From positions 1-9,876 of the forward strand of contig JAVBMB010000116.1 of assembly GCA_031552995.1 (NCBI GenBank): a stretch of DNA of 9,876 nucleotides, read 5' to 3'. A model generated the notes under the pieces. The model searched no databases and was not told the origin of the DNA. It saw nothing but the letters and a program-made list of their open reading frames with translations. This stretch comes from JAVBMB01 sp031552995 (lineage in GTDB: Bacteria > Bacillota > Clostridia > Oscillospirales > Butyricicoccaceae). Both the position numbers and the translations under genes were made by a program. Shown here one piece after another: positions 6,183 to 9,876 of the stretch (within the stretch, counting starts at the first letter, position 1; every line of letters starts with the position of its first letter).

Positions 6183-7079
6183 ATGGCTAAGATTATCGAG
6201 TGCGTTCCGAACATAAGCGAGGGGCGTGACGGCGCAATCATCGAGGCGGTTATCGACCGCGTGCGTCAGACGCCAGGCGTCACGCTGCTTGACTACAGCA
6301 GCGACCCAAGCCACAACCGCACGGTCATCACATTCCTCGGCAGCCTCGAGGGCGTCGAGCAGGCGGCATTCGCCGTGGCGCAAAAGGCGGTCGAGCTGAT
6401 TGACCTGACAAAGCACACCGGCGAGCATCCGCGCATGGGCGCCGTCGACGTCATACCGTTCATCCCTATCAAGGAGGCGGATGAGAAGGAGTGCGTCGAG
6501 CTGTCGAAACGCGTCGCAGAGCGCCTGTGGAGCGAGCTTGCGCTGCCGGTTTTCCTGTACGAAAGCTCGGCCACGGCCGAGCATCGCGTCAACCTCGCCT
6601 CTATACGCAAGGGCCAGTTCGAGGGCATGCCCAAAAAGCTGCTTACAGAAAAATGGTCGCCCGACTTCGGCGAACGCGCCGTTCACCCCACGGCCGGCGT
6701 CGTCGCCGTCGGCGCGCGTATGCCGCTTGTCGCGTTCAATATCAATCTGTCCACATCCGATATCATGGTTGCCGACAGCATCGCCAGGATACTGCGCCGC
6801 AGCAGCGGCGGCTTCGACTGCGTCAAGGCGATAGGCGTCATGCTGGAAGAGCGTAACCTGGCGCAGGTGTCGATAAACATGACCGACTATACAAGGACTC
6901 CGCTGTACCGCGTTCTGGAGCTCACAAAGGCCGAGGCCGCCCGCTGGGGCGTCCGTGTCGTCGGCACCGAGCTTATCGGCCTTGCGCCGATGCGCTCTCT
7001 GATAGATTCGGCCGAGTACTACCTGCAGGTCGAGCGGTTCGATTTTGACCGTCAGGTACTTGAAAACCACATCCTATGA
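6183..7079 (+). CDS. ftcD: Glutamate formimidoyltransferase
   Basis: Transfers the formimino group of N-formimino-L-glutamate to tetrahydrofolate, giving glutamate and 5-formimino-THF. The 298 residues correspond to the transferase half of the bifunctional animal FTCD; the cyclodeaminase activity is a separate gene here (fchA). The N-terminal domain has IIECVPNISEGRD, DYSSDPSHNRTVITFLG and GEHPRMGAVDVIPF; the His in the last motif is residue 82, the same number as the catalytic His of the mammalian enzyme. The C-terminal domain has AVGARMPLVAFNINLST and RGVRVVGTEL-like sequence (WGVRVVGTELIGL). The start at 6183 is preferred to 6177 on ribosome binding site spacing. The last four bases overlap the hutI start (ATGA), implying translational coupling. 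Confidence 0.95.
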   Translation: MAKIIECVPNISEGRDGAIIEAVIDRVRQTPGVTLLDYSSDPSHNRTVITFLGSLEGVEQAAFAVAQKAVELIDLTKHTGEHPRMGAVDVIPFIPIKEADEKECVELSKRVAERLWSELALPVFLYESSATAEHRVNLASIRKGQFEGMPKKLLTEKWSPDFGERAVHPTAGVVAVGARMPLVAFNINLSTSDIMVADSIARILRRSSGGFDCVKAIGVMLEERNLAQVSINMTDYTRTPLYRVLELTKAEAARWGVRVVGTELIGLAPMRSLIDSAEYYLQVERFDFDRQVLENHIL

Positions 7080-8302
7080 AGACGCTTCTCATCAAAAATA
7101 TCGGCCGGCTGCAGACGCCGCAGGGCAGCGAGCCGCTGCGCGGCGACGCGCAGGGCGTCAACCTCAAGCTGGATAACGCCGCCGTTCTGGTCGAGGACGG
7201 TGTTATTTCCGGTGTGTTTTCCGGTTCTGACGCGCCGAGCGCCGAACGCGTGCTGGACGCAAAAGGCGCGCTCGTCACACCCGGCCTTGTGGATTGCCAC
7301 ACCCACCTTGTGTTCGGCGGCTGGCGCCAGCACGAAATCCCACTCAAGCTCAACGGCGCCGGATATCTCGATATCCTCAAAGCCGGGGGCGGCATACTTG
7401 ACACAGTGCGCCGCACACGGCAGGCCTCCGAGGGGGAGCTTCAGGCAAAGTCCGGATCGTTCCTCGACGCCATGCTGCGCATGGGCACGACGACCGTCGA
7501 GGCGAAAAGCGGTTACGGCCTTGACCTCGACACCGAGCTGAAGCAGCTTAACGTGCTGCGCAAGCTAAATGAGACTCACCCGGTCGACATCGTGCCGACA
7601 TTCATGGGCGCGCACGCCGTGCCGCCGGAGTATTCCGGCGACCCCGACGGATATATTGACATGCTCATATCGGATGTGCTTCCGCGTGTGCGCGCGGCCG
7701 GGCTTGCCGAGTTTGCCGATGTGTTTTGCGAAGATTCCGTTTTCACGGCGGCGCAGAGCCGCCGCCTGCTTGCGGCCGCGCGCGCGCTCGGCTTCGGCCT
7801 CAAAATCCATGCCGACGAGATAGAGGACATCGGCGGCGCATTTTTGGCGGGTGAACTCGGCGCTGTCAGCGCCGAGCATCTAATCGCCACCGGCGACGCC
7901 GGCATAGACGCCATGGCGGCCGGCGGCGTCATTGCGGCGCTGCTTCCGGCCACGTCGCTGTACCTCGGCAAGAGGTACGCCGCTGCGCGGCGGATGATTG
8001 AGCGCGGCGTGCCCGTCGCCGTCGCGACCGATTTCAACCCGGGCTCGTGCCCGTCGTTTTCACTTCAGCTGTGCATGAACCTTGCGTACATCGGATATCG
8101 CATGTACCCCGAGGAGATACTGACGGCCGTGACGCTGAACGCGGCGTGCGCAGTGCGGCGCGGCGGGCTGGCCGGCACAATAGAGCCGAACAAGCAGGCC
8201 GACCTCGTCATATGGGACGCGCCGGATTTTGAAACGGTGTGCTACCGCTTCGGGCACAACCAGGCGCGGACGATAATTAAAAAAGGAGAAATAATCGAAT
8301 GA
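7076..8302 (+). CDS. hutI: Imidazolonepropionase
   Basis: Hydrolyses 4-imidazolone-5-propionate to N-formimino-L-glutamate. It is a 408-residue metal-dependent amidohydrolase (beta/alpha barrel with a small beta-sandwich formed by both termini), of normal length. Metal ligands visible: His75 and His77 in VDCHTHLVFGG, His245 in KIHADEIED, and Asp319 in ATDFNPGSCPS; SAEHLIAT is also present. This set parallels His80/His82/His249/Asp324 of the Bacillus subtilis enzyme. The start ATG overlaps the ftcD stop as ATGA, and no strong ribosome binding site precedes it, so translation probably depends on coupling. Its own stop overlaps the fchA start in the same way. In pathway order it acts before FtcD although its gene comes after. 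Confidence 0.96.
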   Translation: MKTLLIKNIGRLQTPQGSEPLRGDAQGVNLKLDNAAVLVEDGVISGVFSGSDAPSAERVLDAKGALVTPGLVDCHTHLVFGGWRQHEIPLKLNGAGYLDILKAGGGILDTVRRTRQASEGELQAKSGSFLDAMLRMGTTTVEAKSGYGLDLDTELKQLNVLRKLNETHPVDIVPTFMGAHAVPPEYSGDPDGYIDMLISDVLPRVRAAGLAEFADVFCEDSVFTAAQSRRLLAAARALGFGLKIHADEIEDIGGAFLAGELGAVSAEHLIATGDAGIDAMAAGGVIAALLPATSLYLGKRYAAARRMIERGVPVAVATDFNPGSCPSFSLQLCMNLAYIGYRMYPEEILTAVTLNAACAVRRGGLAGTIEPNKQADLVIWDAPDFETVCYRFGHNQARTIIKKGEIIE

Positions 8303-8928
8303 ATCTTGTGGATATGACCGTGTCCGGCTATCTCGCCGAGCTTGGCGGAAGTTCCCCCGCGCCGGGCGGAGGCTCGGCCAGCGCCATGTGCGGCGCGCAG
8401 GGCGCGGCGCTTACGGCGATGGTCGCGGCGCTGACAATAGGCAAAAAGAAATACGCCGCCGATCAGGCTCTGTGCGAGGAGGTTTTTGCAAAATCGGGCG
8501 CTTTGGCGGACAAGCTTCGCGCTCAGGTCGACATCGACACCGAGGCGTTCAACCTCGTGTCGGAAGCATTCAAACTGCCAAAGGACAGCGACGAGCAGAA
8601 ATCGACGCGCGCCGCCGCAATAGCGGATGCGACTCTCACGGCGGCCGCCGTACCGTTCGACACGCTGATTTTGGCCGTTGAAGCGCTTGAGGAAACGGCG
8701 TCGCTTGTCGGCCGCAGCAACTCGAACGCCGCAAGCGACCTGGGCGTTGCGGCGCTGAACCTGCTTGCCTGCGCGCGCGGCGCGTGGCTTAATGTGCTGA
8801 TAAACCTCGGCGGCATCGCCGACGAGGCAAAGGCCGCACGTCTGCGCAACGACGGTCAGGCTGCCGTGCTTGCGGCAGAAGCCGAAGCGCGCAGGATATA
8901 CGAGGCCGTCGTAACCTCGCTGACCTGA
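8299..8928 (+). CDS. fchA: Formimidoyltetrahydrofolate cyclodeaminase
   Basis: Converts 5-formimino-THF to 5,10-methenyl-THF plus ammonia, so the one-carbon unit from histidine enters folate metabolism. It is 209 residues, the normal size of the stand-alone, mostly helical enzyme. The diagnostic glycine-rich loop GGSSPAPGGGSASAMCGAQG lies near residues 16-35, followed by ALTAMVAALTIGKKKY; the later LVGRSNSNAASDLGVAALNL is also typical. The start overlaps the hutI stop (ATGA), with AGGAG 10 nt upstream. Last gene of the operon; the first clear terminator is 160 bp further on. Confidence 0.95.
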   Translation: MNLVDMTVSGYLAELGGSSPAPGGGSASAMCGAQGAALTAMVAALTIGKKKYAADQALCEEVFAKSGALADKLRAQVDIDTEAFNLVSEAFKLPKDSDEQKSTRAAAIADATLTAAAVPFDTLILAVEALEETASLVGRSNSNAASDLGVAALNLLACARGAWLNVLINLGGIADEAKAARLRNDGQAAVLAAEAEARRIYEAVVTSLT

Positions 8929-9087
8929 ACGCGCGGCGCGTCACTTGACGGGAGATGCGCACTGCCCGCGCCGCATGATTCCGTCCGGCGCACCCCGCTT
9001 TGCCATGATGCGCCCTCCGCTCCCGCCTGTTCCCTGCCCGGTGCGCCTCTTTGCGAGGCATAACTGCGCAACTCCAAATATCCGGCC
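8929..9087. other. GC-rich gap after fchA, no gene recognised
   Basis: Between the fchA stop and the terminator. Only small hairpins are seen: ACGCG/CGCGT at 8929-8941 directly after the stop, and GCCTC/GAGGC at 9045-9059. Open frames here on both strands are proline- or arginine-rich, lack ribosome binding sites and match no family I know. It is most likely the 3' untranslated part of the hut transcript. Confidence 0.5.
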
Positions 9088-9126
9088 ACGGCAGGCTGCG
9101 GCATCGCCGCCCTGCCGTCGTTTTTT
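9088..9126 (+). terminator. Rho-independent terminator of the hut operon
   Basis: The stem ACGGCAGG (9088-9095) pairs with CCTGCCGT (9111-9118), extended by an inner GCGGC/GCCGC stem (9098-9102 with 9106-9110) with a 3-nt loop and a two-base bulge. Six T residues follow at 9121-9126. This is a textbook intrinsic terminator and separates the hut operon from the ZIP gene. Confidence 0.9.
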
Positions 9127-9188
9127 AATATTTACCTGTCCTATACGTATTTCACCTGATTTTCAGCATAACGGCGCAACATAATAGT

Positions 9189-9209
9189 GCATTTTATGAC
9201 AGAAAATGC
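9189..9209. promoter_or_regulatory. Inverted repeat, putative operator of the ZIP gene promoter
   Basis: GCATTTT (9189-9195), a 7-nt centre, and AAAATGC (9203-9209) form a perfect 7-bp inverted repeat ending directly at the -10 box TATAAT. The placement across the -35/-10 spacer would let a dimeric repressor exclude RNA polymerase. A metal-sensing regulator is a natural guess given the downstream gene, but the motif is not one I can assign to a known family. Confidence 0.45.
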
Positions 9210-9222
9210 TATAATAACCGAC
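9207..9222 (+). promoter_or_regulatory. Extended -10 promoter upstream of the ZIP transporter
   Basis: TGCTATAAT (9207-9215) is a consensus extended -10 element; no good -35 box is present at 16-18 nt. The expected start near 9222 leaves a leader of about 147 nt before the ATG at 9369. The leader contains GC-rich hairpins such as CCGCC/GGCGG (9269-9283), but I recognise no known riboswitch in it. Confidence 0.5.
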
Positions 9223-9368
9223 AGATATATCCCCAACCATCATCAGCCTGTCTGTGCGGGGTTTCAAACCGCCGCGCAGGCGGCAGGGCGCAAAAGCTGA
9301 ACCCGGACCGCGTTTTCTCCGCGTTAAGCCGGCTGCGGCTGCGACTATACATACAGCGGAGGGATACT

Positions 9369-9876
9369 ATGTCTGATTCATTAATGGTGGTCATCGGCAT
9401 CGCGCTGCCGCTTGTCGGCACATCTCTCGGTGCGGCGATGATATTCTTCCTTAAGGGGACGATAAAAAGCGGTTTGCAAAAGGCGCTGCTCGGCTTTGCC
9501 TCCGGCGTGATGATTGCGGCTTCCGTCTGGTCTCTGCTGATTCCCGCCATCGACATGGCGCAGGCGGCGGGCGGTGTCGCGTGGCTGCCGGCTGTGACAG
9601 GGTTCCTTGCCGGTGTCGGCTTCCTGCTGCTGCTCGACAGCGTAATACCCCACCTGCATCTCAGCGCCGACTCGCCGGAGGGGCGAGGGGCGCGGCTGCA
9701 CAAGTCTACGATGCTCATACTGGCCGTCACGCTGCACAACATACCGGAGGGCATGGCCGTCGGGGTTGTCTTTGCCGGGATATTCGGCAGCGCGCCCGCT
9801 ATATCGGCCGCCTCGGCGCTTGTGCTGTCCGCCGGCATCGCGCTGCAAAATATCCCCGAGGGTGCGATAATCTCGA
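9369..9876 (+). CDS. ZIP-family metal transporter, 3' end outside the window
   Basis: The first 169 residues of an integral membrane protein that, by family, imports divalent metal such as zinc into the cytoplasm. Hydrophobic segments lie at about 5-28, 38-60, 72-94, 115-137 and 145 onward. A short His-containing loop (HLHLSADSPEGRGARLH, about 95-111) sits where ZIP proteins carry their cytoplasmic His-rich loop. The two metal-site motifs are HNIPEG (123-128, fourth segment) and QNIPEG (160-165, fifth segment). The ATG at 9369 follows GGAGGG with 5-nt spacing. The reading frame is open to the window edge. It has its own promoter and is cut off from hut by a terminator, so it is probably unrelated to histidine use. 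It resembles the GufA-like bacterial ZIP group; the metal cannot be told from sequence. Confidence 0.88.
   Translation, partial: MSDSLMVVIGIALPLVGTSLGAAMIFFLKGTIKSGLQKALLGFASGVMIAASVWSLLIPAIDMAQAAGGVAWLPAVTGFLAGVGFLLLLDSVIPHLHLSADSPEGRGARLHKSTMLILAVTLHNIPEGMAVGVVFAGIFGSAPAISAASALVLSAGIALQNIPEGAIIS

Noticed and set aside
8945..9184. A 79-codon frame after fchA
   Set aside because: It has a weak start, no clear ribosome binding site, Pro/Arg/Cys-rich composition, and it runs through the strong terminator at 9088-9126.
9223..9368. A known metal riboswitch (manganese yybP-ykoY or nickel/cobalt type) in the ZIP leader
   Set aside because: Hairpins are present, but I could not match the conserved loops of either class by eye.
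9209..9838. A 209-codon - strand frame opposite the ZIP gene
   Set aside because: The + strand frame has clear ZIP motifs and a good ribosome binding site, and the - strand product matches nothing recognisable.

Overview
The window carries a complete histidine-utilisation (hut) operon read on the + strand, two divergently transcribed regulator genes on the - strand, and the start of a ZIP-family metal transporter. The coding DNA is GC-rich and uses ATA (Ile) freely. The intergenic stretches are AT-rich with canonical sigma-A-type promoters and strong GGAGG ribosome binding sites. The pathway is the tetrahydrofolate-coupled version (FtcD plus FchA) known from anaerobic Clostridia. Together these point to a GC-rich member of the Clostridia (Firmicutes), probably a gut anaerobe of the Oscillospirales or Christensenellales type. 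That placement is an inference from style, not a database match.

Layout: 1-296 is a non-coding, AT-rich stretch packed with palindromes (two copies of a 30-bp hairpin repeat, one 12-bp-stem hairpin, one terminator-like hairpin). 297-1301 (-) encodes a WYL-domain transcription factor and 1329-2330 (-) a GntR-family regulator with an unusual long C-terminal region; only 27 bp separate them, so they are probably one transcript. 2331-2551 is the divergent control region. 2552-8928 (+) is hutH, hutU, ftcD, hutI, fchA, tightly packed and with two ATGA stop/start overlaps. 8929-9368 is intergenic, with a strong intrinsic terminator at 9088-9126 and an independent promoter near 9210. 9369 to the window end is a truncated ZIP transporter.

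How the genes work together: HutH deaminates histidine to urocanate, HutU hydrates it to imidazolonepropionate, HutI opens the ring to N-formimino-glutamate, FtcD moves the formimino group to tetrahydrofolate and releases glutamate, and FchA cyclises formimino-THF to 5,10-methenyl-THF plus ammonia. The operon therefore encodes every step from histidine to glutamate plus a one-carbon folate unit. No histidine permease is in the window.

The most distinctive signal is in the control region. A 10-bp motif, GTATACCAAT, starts exactly 4 nt downstream of the -10 box of both divergent promoters (one copy with a single mismatch), and a second exact copy lies 20 bp further into the hutH leader. This looks like one repressor, most simply the adjacent GntR protein, controlling the hut operon and itself.
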